Below, piece by piece: positions 38,450 through 47,376 of a stretch of 64,000 nucleotides of DNA (the first letter of the stretch is position 1; each line of letters begins with the position of its first letter). Made by a program: the position numbers and the translations under genes. This DNA is from Pseudoxanthomonas sp. (GTDB taxonomy: Bacteria > Pseudomonadota > Gammaproteobacteria > Xanthomonadales > Xanthomonadaceae), in assembly GCF_027498035.1 (NCBI RefSeq), contig NZ_CP114978.1, positions 930,001-994,000 on the forward strand, in the 5' to 3' direction. Under the pieces are notes generated by a model, which made no database searches, was not told where the DNA came from, and saw only the letters and a list, made by a program, of their open reading frames with translations.

Positions 38450-39178
38450 TCACCAGCGCGGGGTCTTGCTCAGCGGCGGGGCTTCATGCTGTCGGTCGTA
38501 GCCGCGCAGTTCCTCGCGGATATGCTGGATACGCTGGCGGCCAAGCGCGTTGCGGCTGTCGTCCAGGACCACGCCATCGAGCAGTTCGGCCATGCGCTGC
38601 ACGTTGGGCAGCATCATTTCCCAGGCGTCCAGCGCGGTCATCGGTGCCGGCAGGGTCAGGAAGAAGGCGATCGCCGGGGTTTCCAGCTCACGGATCGCAG
38701 CCATGTCGAAGCTGCCCGGCTGCATGATGTTGGCCATGCTGAAGACCGGGCCGCGCTCGGGGTGGCCTTCGATCAGGCGATGGAACACGTTCATGTGGCC
38801 GAAGGTCAGGCCGGTCTTCTCGGCCGCCACCACGATGTCCTCGCCGCGCAGCGTCTGCCCGGATTTGGCGGCCACGTACAGCGAGATGATCTTGTCGAAA
38901 TCCGCACCCGGGCGCTTGCCCAGGTCGTTGTCGGCGGCACTGGTATCGGCCAGGCCCAGGTCGGGCTGGATCACGCCCTCACCGCTGTAGTCGCCCTGCC
39001 CGCTGTGCCCGGCGTTTTCGCCGCCCAAGCTGGGCTCCACGCGCGAAGCTTCGCGTTCGCCCGACTCCAGGCGCCGGCCCTGTGGCGGCTTCTTGGGCCG
39101 ACCGAACAACACCATGGCCGCGATCAGGATGACGCCCACCACGGCGATGCCAATCCGCAGCATCATCACATCCGACAT
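38450..39178 (-). CDS. zipA: Cell-division protein ZipA
   Basis: 242 residues from the ATG at 39178, with AAGGAG nine bases upstream; an open frame further upstream has no support. One N-terminal transmembrane helix (MLRIGIAVVGVILIAAMVLFG), then a positively charged and flexible linker (KKPPQGRRLESGER), and the C-terminal FtsZ-binding domain starting near residue 105 (DFDKIISLYVAAKSGQTLRGEDIVVAAEKTGLTFG, later AIRELETPAIAFFLTLPAPMTALDAWEMML). The size is shorter than E. coli ZipA (328), from a shorter linker. It links FtsZ to the inner membrane at the division site. smc lies upstream on the same strand. Confidence 0.93.
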   Translation of the reverse strand: MSDVMMLRIGIAVVGVILIAAMVLFGRPKKPPQGRRLESGEREASRVEPSLGGENAGHSGQGDYSGEGVIQPDLGLADTSAADNDLGKRPGADFDKIISLYVAAKSGQTLRGEDIVVAAEKTGLTFGHMNVFHRLIEGHPERGPVFSMANIMQPGSFDMAAIRELETPAIAFFLTLPAPMTALDAWEMMLPNVQRMAELLDGVVLDDSRNALGRQRIQHIREELRGYDRQHEAPPLSKTPRW

Positions 39179-39280
39179 CAGCAGGCGCTCCTTTTCCGAA
39201 ACAGGCGCGATGGTGCCACGCTTGGCGCGAGGCATCCATCCCCGATGGGGCGAAGCGTGAGTGGAACCAGCGAGAAGTGA

Positions 39281-39312
39281 GGAGCGAGCGGCAAGGCAGT
39301 TCCGCTCACTCC
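39281..39312 (-). terminator. Stem-loop just after smc
   Basis: Minus-strand GGAGTGAGCGG and CCGCTCGCTCC form an 11-base stem with one G-T pair position and a ten-base loop, right after the smc stop and before zipA. No T tract follows, so it may process or attenuate rather than end transcription. Confidence 0.35.
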
Positions 39313-39318
39313 GGGCGC

Positions 39319-42300
39319 TCAGGCCGCGCCAGCCAGACGCGAGGCTTCGGCCAGGTCCACCGAGACCAGGCGCGAGACACCGGGTTCGCGCATGGTCACA
39401 CCGGAGAGCTGGTTGGCCGCTTCCATCGTCGCCTTGTTGTGGCTGACGAACAGGAACTGCACCTTCTCGCTCATCTCCTTGACCATCGCCGCCAGGCGGC
39501 CGACGTTGGCTTCGTCCAGCGGCGCGTCGACCTCGTCCAGCAGGCAGAACGGCGCCGGGTTGAGCTGGAAGATGGCGAACACCAGCGCCACCGCGGTCAT
39601 CGCCTTCTCGCCGCCGGACAGCAGCGAGATGCTGGACACGCGCTTGCCCGGCGGGCGCGCCATGATGGTCACGCCGGTGTCGAGCAGGTCTTCGCCAGTC
39701 AGTTCCAGATATGCATGGCCACCACCGAACAGGCGCGGATACAGCGCCTGCACGCCGGAGTTCACGCGGTCGAAGGTGTCCTTGAAGCGGCCGCGGGTTT
39801 CGCGGTCGATCTTGCGGATGGCTTCTTCCAGCGTCTCCAGCGCCGCGGTCAGGTCGGCGTTCTGCGACTCCAGGTATTCGCTGCGGGTGCTGGCCTCGCC
39901 GTATTCGTGGATGGCAGCCAGGTTGACCGGCTCCAGGCGCCGCATGCGGCCGTCGATCTGCTGCACGGCCTGTTCCCAGTCGGACAGCTTGGCCACCTCG
40001 GGCAGGGTTTCGATCACCGCGGCCAGCACGAAGCCGGCCTGCTCGACCGCGCCGGACAGCTGCTCAGCCTTCAGCACCAAAGCCTGCTGGTCCAGGCGGC
40101 GCTGGGCAATGGCCTCACGCTGGGCCAGCGCCTGTTCGTCGCGCTGCTGGCGGGTCTGCTCGTACTGGCGCAGGCCGATGTCGATGCCGTCCAGCGCGGT
40201 GCGCGCCTCGGTCAGCACACGTTCGGTGCGCACACGCTCGTGCAGCGCGTTCTCACGCTCGGATTCCAGCGACGACACCGGGTCGCCGCCTTCGGTCAGC
40301 TGCAGGGTGATCTCGCCCAGGCGCGAATCCAGCTGGCCACGCTGCCCCCCCATGCGTTCCAGCGCCTGGGTCAACGAGACAACCTGGGTGCGCTGCGATT
40401 CCAGGGTCAACGCCAGCGCGTGGGTGGCCTCGCGGGTGGCGCGTGCGGCTTCGCGGGCCGCATCGCGGGCGGTGAAGATGTCACGGCGCTCGGCATCCAT
40501 GGCGATGCGTGCGTCTTCCTGGTCGGCCATGCGGGTGACCGCGTCTTCCAGGCGCAGGCGCGCTTCGGCGGCCTGGTCGCGGGCTTCTTCCAGCGCCTGT
40601 CCCAACTGCGCCAGCTCGCCGTCGATGCGATCGATCCGGTTGCGGGCCGCATCGACCTTGCCCTGCTGACCTTGCAGCTGGCCAGCGAGTTCGGATACGC
40701 CGCGGTGCGCGGTGTACAAGCTGCGCTGCGCTTCTTCGCGGGCCTGCTCGCCGGCAAGCGCGGCTTCGCGCAGGCTGGCCAGTTCCTGCTCGGCCTGCGC
40801 TTCGCGCGCCTGCAGGGTTTCGATCTCGGCGCGCAGTGACTGGATCTCGCGCTCGCGCAGCAGCGCGCCCTGCTTGGATGCGCCGGAGCGCTGGATGTGC
40901 ACCCAGCCCTCGCCCAGCCGCTCGCCACCGCGGGTGATGACCGCATCGCCGGCCGGCAACTGCGCCTGCAGCGCGCGCGCAGCGGCGAGGTCCTCGACCG
41001 CATGCAAGCGCGACAACAGGCGACGCACGGCCAGCGGGCCCTGCACCTTGGCTGCCAGCGAAGTCGGCGCGAAGGCTTCCGCGCCCTCCTGCGGCGAAAC
41101 CAGCGCGATCCGCCCTTCGCCCAGGTCGGCCAGCGCCTCGACCAGCGATTCCGGCGATTCGACCAGCACGCCTTCGATCAGGCGGCCGAGCGCGCCTTCC
41201 ACGGCGTTTTCCCAGCCGGCTTCGACGGTAAGCGCTTCACCCACGCGCGTGGCCGAATCCAGCCCACGCGCCTTCAGCCAGGCCACGGCCGCGCCCTGTT
41301 CCTGGCCCAGGGCGGCCTGCTGCAGGGTTTCCAGCGACGACAACCGGCCGCGCGCGGCCTGGGCGCTCTTGCGCACATCGGCCTGCTGGGCCTGCAACGT
41401 GCGCTGGCGTTCGCTGAAGCCATCGACGTCCTGCTTGCGCAGTTCGACCGCTTCGGTCAGCTCGTCCAGCGCGGCCTTCTTGATTTCGTGCTCTTCGAAC
41501 AGCGCCTCGTAAGCCGAAGCCAGCGCTTCCAGATCCAGACCAGCACGCTCGGCAGTCAGTGCTTCGCGGCGGCGATCCGATTCCAGCGACTGGCGATCCA
41601 GATAATCGACGCGGGTCCGCTCAACCTCACCGGCGCGCGAGGACTCGGCGGTAGCGCGGCCATGCGCTTCCCAGCGCGCCTGCCAGTCGGCCAGTTTGGC
41701 CTCGGCCTCGCGCAGCGCGTCCTGGCGCATGACGTCCTCTTCGCGCAGCTGCTCCAGCTGCGGCTCGGCTTCGTCCAGTGATTCGCGCAGCACCGCCAAC
41801 CGCGCGCTGTCGCTGTCGATATGGCTGCCCAGCTCGGCCAGCTGCGCCTGCGCCTCGGCCTGGGCCTTGAACAGACGGCTTGAGAGGTCCTTCTGGTGCT
41901 GGATCTGCTGTTCGATGCGAGCCAGGTTGCCGCCCACCTGATAGACGTCGGCCTGGGCGCGGTTGAGCGTTTCCACCGCTTCGTCGCGGCGCAGGCGGTC
42001 GCCTTCGATCTGGGCTTCGGCTTCACGCTGTTCGGCGATCAGTTGCTGCAGGCGGGTTTCCTCGACCGACAGGCCTTCGCGCAGGCCGGTGAGTTCGCCA
42101 TCCAGGCCACGGTATTCCAGCGCCTTCCACTGTGCATCCTTGATCCGGCGCTCTTCCTGCAAGGCCTGGTACTGCTCGGCCTGGCGCGCCTGGCGCTTGA
42201 GGTGTTCGAGCTGCTTGTCCACTTCCTCGCGCAGGTCGGTCAGGCGTTCGAGGTTCTCGCGGGTGTGGCGGATGCGGGTCTCGGTTTCCTTGCGGCGCTC

Positions 42301-42822
42301 CTTGTACTTGGAGATGCCGGCGGCTTCTTCCAGGAAGACGCGCAGGTCTTCCGGGCGGGCCTCGATGATCTGGCTGATCATGCCCTGCTCGATGATCGAG
42401 TAGCTGCGCGGGCCAAGCCCGGTGCCCAGGAACAGGTCGGTGATGTCGCGGCGGCGGCACTTGGTGCCGTTGAGGTAGTAATTGCTCTGACCGTCGCGGC
42501 TGACGGTGCGCTTGACCGAGATCTCGTTGAACGCGGCGAATTCGCCGGAGATCGTGTGGTCGGAGTTGTCGAAGATCAGCTCGACCGTGGCTTGCGACAC
42601 CGGCTTGCGTGCAGACGAACCGGAGAAGATCACGTCGGTCAGCGAATCACCGCGCAGGCGGCTGGCCGAGCTTTCGCCCATGACCCAGCGCACCGCGTCG
42701 ATGATGTTCGACTTGCCGCACCCATTGGGGCCGACCACGCCGGTCATGTTGGTCGGCAGGTGCAGCGTGGTGGGATCGACGAAGGATTTGAAACCAGACA
42801 GCTTGATCGTGGACAGGCGCAT
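39319..42822 (-). CDS. smc: Chromosome segregation protein SMC
   Basis: 1167 residues. SMC is the coiled-coil ATPase that organises and segregates the chromosome. The head has the Walker A motif GPNGCGKSN at 31-39, and the C-terminal signature LLSGGEKAMTAVALVFAIFQ and Walker B region CLLDEVDAPLDEANV. Long coiled coils (glutamate- and arginine-rich, about 165-500 and 650-1000) flank a hinge near 510-640. Length is right for bacterial SMC (about 1170-1190). scpA and scpB are not here. zipA follows after 140 bases. A minus-strand TATACT at 42961-42956 could be its -10 box. Confidence 0.97.
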   Translation of the reverse strand: MRLSTIKLSGFKSFVDPTTLHLPTNMTGVVGPNGCGKSNIIDAVRWVMGESSASRLRGDSLTDVIFSGSSARKPVSQATVELIFDNSDHTISGEFAAFNEISVKRTVSRDGQSNYYLNGTKCRRRDITDLFLGTGLGPRSYSIIEQGMISQIIEARPEDLRVFLEEAAGISKYKERRKETETRIRHTRENLERLTDLREEVDKQLEHLKRQARQAEQYQALQEERRIKDAQWKALEYRGLDGELTGLREGLSVEETRLQQLIAEQREAEAQIEGDRLRRDEAVETLNRAQADVYQVGGNLARIEQQIQHQKDLSSRLFKAQAEAQAQLAELGSHIDSDSARLAVLRESLDEAEPQLEQLREEDVMRQDALREAEAKLADWQARWEAHGRATAESSRAGEVERTRVDYLDRQSLESDRRREALTAERAGLDLEALASAYEALFEEHEIKKAALDELTEAVELRKQDVDGFSERQRTLQAQQADVRKSAQAARGRLSSLETLQQAALGQEQGAAVAWLKARGLDSATRVGEALTVEAGWENAVEGALGRLIEGVLVESPESLVEALADLGEGRIALVSPQEGAEAFAPTSLAAKVQGPLAVRRLLSRLHAVEDLAAARALQAQLPAGDAVITRGGERLGEGWVHIQRSGASKQGALLREREIQSLRAEIETLQAREAQAEQELASLREAALAGEQAREEAQRSLYTAHRGVSELAGQLQGQQGKVDAARNRIDRIDGELAQLGQALEEARDQAAEARLRLEDAVTRMADQEDARIAMDAERRDIFTARDAAREAARATREATHALALTLESQRTQVVSLTQALERMGGQRGQLDSRLGEITLQLTEGGDPVSSLESERENALHERVRTERVLTEARTALDGIDIGLRQYEQTRQQRDEQALAQREAIAQRRLDQQALVLKAEQLSGAVEQAGFVLAAVIETLPEVAKLSDWEQAVQQIDGRMRRLEPVNLAAIHEYGEASTRSEYLESQNADLTAALETLEEAIRKIDRETRGRFKDTFDRVNSGVQALYPRLFGGGHAYLELTGEDLLDTGVTIMARPPGKRVSSISLLSGGEKAMTAVALVFAIFQLNPAPFCLLDEVDAPLDEANVGRLAAMVKEMSEKVQFLFVSHNKATMEAANQLSGVTMREPGVSRLVSVDLAEASRLAGAA

Positions 42823-42955
42823 GCGACGTAGGTTTCCGGGACCGCGGTGCTGGGGGCAACACGCGCCGTCTTAGATGAGGATCAGGGTGATGTCTGGCAC
42901 TTAACCCATTGACCAGGCTTGGAAATATTGCGCACGCGCCAGACGCCGATTGGGC

Positions 42956-42961
42956 AGTATA
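42956..42961 (-). promoter_or_regulatory. Candidate -10 box for smc
   Basis: TATACT on the minus strand, 134 bases upstream of the smc ATG, in the 175 bp between smc and the DUF748 gene. The -35 region lies within the end of the DUF748 gene and has no clear hexamer. Confidence 0.35.
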
Positions 42962-42997
42962 ACGGCCATGACCGGCGCCGGCCCGGGCGCCGACGGC

Positions 42998-45895
42998 CTA
43001 TTCCAGCCCCAGTTCCAGCCGGACCGCACCGGCCTGGACGACCGGCGCCTTGTTGGTGGTGATGAACACGCGCGCCGGGTCCAGCTTGCCGCCGGCCAGC
43101 AACGCATCCTGGATCGCGTCGGCACGGGCGCGCCCCAGCGACTGCAGGTCTGCCGGCGCCGGAGCGTAGTGCGCCAGCAGCGCAGCCTGCAGCCACGCGG
43201 CTTCGGCCTGGTCGCGCGCCTGGTGCCGCTCCTTGCGCGTCGCGTCGGCCGCGTCGGTGCTGGGCTCGGCATCCGGTGGTTCTGGCTTGTGCCCCAGCAC
43301 CTGTCGATAGAGCTTGCTCAAGAGCTTGACCTGGTCGTCGGCGGGCAAGGTATCCAGCGCGACGGCATCGCCCTCGCCCGCCAGCGCCGCCTGCAGGCGC
43401 TGCTGCGCCAGTGCCGCATCGTCGGTCCCGGCGACGGTGCCGGCTGGAATGTCCAGGCGCAGCGTCGGACGGTCGGCCAACCCTTCGGCCAGGGACGCCA
43501 GATGCGCGCCGGCGGCTTCCGGGAGCACGGACGAGCCCGGCGCGAAATCGACGAACTGTGCATCCTCGGCCCCGGCAAACAGCGAACCCAGGAACGAGAA
43601 CGGCGCCATCACCACCTTGGTCAGCACGTTCTTGATCACCTGCCAGATCACCGGGCCGATCCGGAACTTGGGGTCGTCCAACGTCCCGGTCACCGGCAGG
43701 TCCAGGTCGATCACGCCATGGCGATCCTTGAGCAGCGAGGTCGCCAGCCGCACCGGCAGCGACACCTTGTCCTTGCTGTCAGTGGCCGCGCCCCACTCCA
43801 GCTGGTCAAGGATCACGTGGTGCGAGGCCTGCAGCTTGCGGTCGTCGATGCGGTAATGCAGCTCGGTGGTCAGCTTGCCCTTGGCGATCGAATACCCGGC
43901 AAACCGGCCCGAATACGGGTTGAACAACGGCAGGTCGATGTTGCGGAAGGCCACCGCGATGTCGGTGTGCTTGTCGAACGCGAACGGCCGGGTGCCACCG
44001 GTGATGGTGACCGGCGAATACTGGTTGATCACCTGCCCCTTCAGGTCGATGTCGGCGACCGAATCGGTAGCCGTGGACAGGCCGCGCACGCGCCCGCTGA
44101 GCTTGTCGATGCGCGCGGAGAAGTTCGGATCGATGGAGTAATCGGCGAAGGCCACGGTCGCGTCGCGCAGGGTCAGCTGCCCGATGCGCAGCGGCATTTC
44201 GGCCTGGGCGGGCGTACTGGACTTCGCGACCGGCGTCTCACTGGGTGCAGACAAGATGCTGACCAGGTTGACCGAGCCATCCTGCGACACCAGCACCCGT
44301 GCCGAGGCCTTGTCCGCCCGGATCTCGCGGATCGTCAAGGCATCGGGCGCAGCGCTGTAGTCGATGCCACTGATCTGGACACGCTCCCAGGACAGGAAAT
44401 CGCGCCCGTCCGCGCGCTCGACGATATTCAGGCCGGTGACCGCGCCATCGCCCTTGAAGGACAGGTCCGGCCCGGGCGCCCCGGTCGGCTGCATCACCAG
44501 CTTGCCCGCGGCCTCGACACGGCCGGACTTCAATGTCAGCGCCGGATACCGCGGCAGGTAGCCCAGCAGCGACTGCAACGGCAAGGCGCCCAGTTTCACC
44601 TGCAGGTCCGCCGCCAGCGTATCGGGCACCAGCGTGCCCTGCAGTTCGACCGGCGTGGTCTTGTTGAGCGTCGCGCGCACCTCCACCGGCAGCGGCCTGG
44701 CCAGGTCCAGACTGGCGTCTTTCACCGTCACCGCCAGCGGCGCCAACTGGAACCGGGCAGCTGGCCGCACCGCACGATCGTCGAACACCGCATCGCCTCC
44801 CTCCAGCGCGAAGCGGCCGACATTGACGGTCCACCCGGAATCCGCGTTGGCCGGTGCTGGCGTTGCATTGGCGGCGGGCGGCGGGCTGGCCAGCAGGCGC
44901 TCAAGGTTGAGGTGACCGTCGGCTTCGCGCCACAGCTGCGCCTTCATGCCGTCGATGCGGATTGCGTCGATCTGCACGGCATGGCGCCCCAGCGACAGCC
45001 GGGTGTTGTCCAGTGCGGCACTCGGCAACACCACCCAGTCCTGTTCCACGCCACGCGCACGCAGCGCAAGCTGGTTGGCGCGCGCCTCGGCCAGGGTGAT
45101 CTCCAACTGCACGCCTTCCGGCCCGGCGCCGGTGAAGTCATACCGCCCAGCCAGCTCCAACGTGCCATCGGACAGCTGCATCGGCAGGCTGTCTTCGAGG
45201 AAGGCATACACGCTGCGCGCCTGCAGCGCCGAGATGCGGAAGGCGCCGCTGGACGCCAGTGGTTGCAGCGACAGGTTGCCACTCCAGCCGAAGCGCTCGC
45301 CCTGGGTGGTGCGGGCACCGAAGGTGAAGGTGCTGCCGGTATCGGTGGTGCTGAAATTGCGCAGGGTGAAATCGATGGGCGACAGGGTTTTCTCTGGCTT
45401 GACCCGCCGGCTCCAATCCGCGAAATCGACCTTGCCGCCAGTCACGGTGAGCGACCAGATCTGCAGCGACGGCAGCGGGCCATCGTCCTTGGACGGGGGA
45501 GACAGCTCGGCCAGGTTGAGCGATCCATCCGGGCGGATCAACGCATGCGCATACGGCCCGTCCAGGATGATCTCGCGGAACACGTAGGCGCGCCGCCACA
45601 GCGACGACACCTGGAAATCCGCATGCAACCTGCGTAGCGCTACCAGCGGACGGCTGTCCTTGCCAGCGGCATCGCCGACGGCGATGTCGGCCACATCAAG
45701 CTGGAAGGTAAAAGGATTGAACCGGATCTCGCCCAGCGTCAGCGGTTTGTGCAGGACCTGGCTGACGTAGTCGGTGGCCTGCGAGCGCAGCACCCGCGGC
45801 AGCGCCCAGAATCCCAGCGCCGCGTAAAGTCCGACCAGCGCCAGCGCAGCCACCGGCGCCCAGAGGAACCACCTGGATTTCGTCCAGAACGCCAT
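42998..45895 (-). CDS. DUF748 / AsmA-like large envelope protein
   Basis: 965 residues from the ATG at 45895; an upstream TTG is possible but not preferred. One N-terminal membrane helix (WFLWAPVAALALVGLYAALGFWALP) is followed by a long periplasmic part made of beta-rich AsmA/DUF748 repeats (for example FQLDVADIAVGDAAG near 70, and repeated LTLRDATVAFADYS and INQYSPVTITGG). The C-terminal end (LGRARADAIQDALLAGGKLDPARVFITTNKAPVVQ) resembles an OmpA-like domain. AsmA-type proteins are thought to carry phospholipids between membranes. It is transcribed away from the sugar genes and precedes smc. Confidence 0.85.
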   Translation of the reverse strand: MAFWTKSRWFLWAPVAALALVGLYAALGFWALPRVLRSQATDYVSQVLHKPLTLGEIRFNPFTFQLDVADIAVGDAAGKDSRPLVALRRLHADFQVSSLWRRAYVFREIILDGPYAHALIRPDGSLNLAELSPPSKDDGPLPSLQIWSLTVTGGKVDFADWSRRVKPEKTLSPIDFTLRNFSTTDTGSTFTFGARTTQGERFGWSGNLSLQPLASSGAFRISALQARSVYAFLEDSLPMQLSDGTLELAGRYDFTGAGPEGVQLEITLAEARANQLALRARGVEQDWVVLPSAALDNTRLSLGRHAVQIDAIRIDGMKAQLWREADGHLNLERLLASPPPAANATPAPANADSGWTVNVGRFALEGGDAVFDDRAVRPAARFQLAPLAVTVKDASLDLARPLPVEVRATLNKTTPVELQGTLVPDTLAADLQVKLGALPLQSLLGYLPRYPALTLKSGRVEAAGKLVMQPTGAPGPDLSFKGDGAVTGLNIVERADGRDFLSWERVQISGIDYSAAPDALTIREIRADKASARVLVSQDGSVNLVSILSAPSETPVAKSSTPAQAEMPLRIGQLTLRDATVAFADYSIDPNFSARIDKLSGRVRGLSTATDSVADIDLKGQVINQYSPVTITGGTRPFAFDKHTDIAVAFRNIDLPLFNPYSGRFAGYSIAKGKLTTELHYRIDDRKLQASHHVILDQLEWGAATDSKDKVSLPVRLATSLLKDRHGVIDLDLPVTGTLDDPKFRIGPVIWQVIKNVLTKVVMAPFSFLGSLFAGAEDAQFVDFAPGSSVLPEAAGAHLASLAEGLADRPTLRLDIPAGTVAGTDDAALAQQRLQAALAGEGDAVALDTLPADDQVKLLSKLYRQVLGHKPEPPDAEPSTDAADATRKERHQARDQAEAAWLQAALLAHYAPAPADLQSLGRARADAIQDALLAGGKLDPARVFITTNKAPVVQAGAVRLELGLE

Positions 45896-45969
45896 GACGA
45901 TTCCCGACACCAAGCCTGGCCGGCATCATGCCTCACAAACCTGCCACGTTCACACCGCGGCAGTGGCCG

Positions 45970-47063
45970 TCAGCGCGTGGCGATGCTCAGACCTGATGCC
46001 GGATCGAACACATGCAGGCGGTCCACCGGCAGTGCCATGGACAGGCGATCGCCGATCTCGGGCGAAGCCTGCGGGGCCACGCGCGACACCAGCAGCTGCG
46101 GACCGAAGCGCAGGTGCAGGAAGGCCTCGTTGCCGACGAATTCCACGCCCTCCACATCTGCCTGGAAAGCGGCTTCACCCGTGCCCGCCAGCTGCAGGTC
46201 TTCCGGACGCACGCCAACCACCACCTCGCGACCGATCCATTCGCTCAACGCGGCAGGCAGCGTGCCGAGCAGTGCTTCCTGGCCGTCGGCCTGGACCAGC
46301 TTGGCGCGGTCTCCACCTTCAAGGCGGCCGTGCAGGAAGTTCATCGCCGGGCTGCCCAGGAAACCGGCCACGAACAGATTGGCCGGACGGTCGTAAAGCA
46401 CTTTCGGCGTATCGATCTGCTGGATCTCGCCATCCTTGAGCACCACGATCCGCTGGCCCAGCGTCATCGCTTCGACCTGGTCGTGGGTGACGTAGATCAT
46501 GGTGGTGCCCAGCTGGCGATGCAGGCGCGCGATCTCGGTCCGGACCGCGAGTTGCGCAGCTTGGCATCCAGGTTGGACAGCGGCTCGTCCAGCAGGAACA
46601 CCGCCGGCTCGCGCACCAGTGCCCGGCCCAGCGCCACGCGCTGGCGCTGGCCGCCGGACATCGCCTTGGGCAGCTTGTCGAGCATCGAGGTCAGGCCAAG
46701 CGTCTCGGCCGCGGCCTTGATCCGGGCGTCGATGGTGGCCTTGTCGTGCTTGCGCAGCTTCAGGCCGAAGGCCAGGTTTTCGGCCACGGTCATGTGTGGA
46801 TACAGCGCGTAGGACTGGAACACCATGGCGATGTCGCGGTCCTTCGGCGCCACTTCGTTGACCACCCGGTCACCGATCTTGAGCGTGCCGCCGCTGATCT
46901 CCTCCAGGCCGGCGATCATCCGCAGCAGGGTGGACTTACCGCAACCGGACGGACCCACCAGCACCATCAGTTCGCCATCGGCGACCTCGAAGCTGGCTCC
47001 CTGCACGGCGACCTGGCCGTTGTCGTAGACCTTGCGGACCTGATCCAGCTGCACACTCGCCAT
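45970..47063 (-). pseudogene. ugpC: Frameshifted ABC transporter ATPase, UgpC/MalK type
   Basis: The start at 47063 (MASVQLDQVRKVYDNGQVAV) has GGGAG six bases upstream. The first frame carries Walker A GPSGCGKST, the Q-loop (VFQSYALYPHMTVAENL), the signature MSGGQRQRVALGRAL and Walker B (FLLDEPLSNLDAKLRNS). It then changes frame; the second frame continues with VRTEIARLHRQLGTT, then MIYVTHDQVEAMT (H-loop) and the C-terminal regulatory domain. Removing one CG dinucleotide at 46546-46549 would restore one frame of 363 residues, normal for the family. As it stands the first half (188 residues) ends in a TGA that overlaps the ATG of the second half (176 residues). The family energises sugar ABC importers. 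Confidence 0.85.
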
Positions 47064-47376
47064 CGTCACTCCCGTGGGCGTTCAAGAACTTGCTGCGATG
47101 CAACGGAACCTCCCCGCGCACCGCACTGCAAAAAGGTGACGCCTGCCCCCGTGACGGAAGCCGGCGTAGCGCGGTATTCTGCCATGTAAGCGTTTTCATC
47201 ACGCAATCATTTCATCATCGACACTGCCGGAGGGGGCCATGTCGGAATCATCACCGCATTCGTATGCGGGACCTCGCCTGAACGGGCCACGCGCTAACAT
47301 CCGCCGCGCCCAGCGGTCGGCACCCGCCGTCAGTGCTGGACGTGTCGTTTCCCACCCAGCCTCAGGACTCTCCCGC
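47064..47376. other. 313 bp divergent region between ugpC and glk
   Basis: Contains the LacI-type operator at 47185-47198, which would control one or both genes. An upstream extension of the glk frame (from 47239) lacks family sequence and was not included. No RNA gene seen. Confidence 0.55.
47185..47198. promoter_or_regulatory. LacI-family operator (cre-like), TGTAAGCGTTTTCA
   Basis: TGTAAGCGTTTTCA fits the LacI/CcpA-type consensus TGWAANCGNTNWCA at every defined position. It lies 122 bases upstream of the ugpC start and 179 upstream of glk. Gammaproteobacteria lack CcpA, so a LacI-family sugar repressor encoded elsewhere is the probable partner; no such gene is in the window. Confidence 0.55.

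Noticed and set aside
42950..45637. Open frame of 895 codons on the plus strand opposite the DUF748 gene
   Set aside because: Shadow frame; no domain and no start signal, while the minus frame has an AsmA-like sequence.
47185..47198. CcpA-type cre site
   Set aside because: The sequence fits, but CcpA is confined to Gram-positive bacteria, so it was called a LacI-family operator instead.
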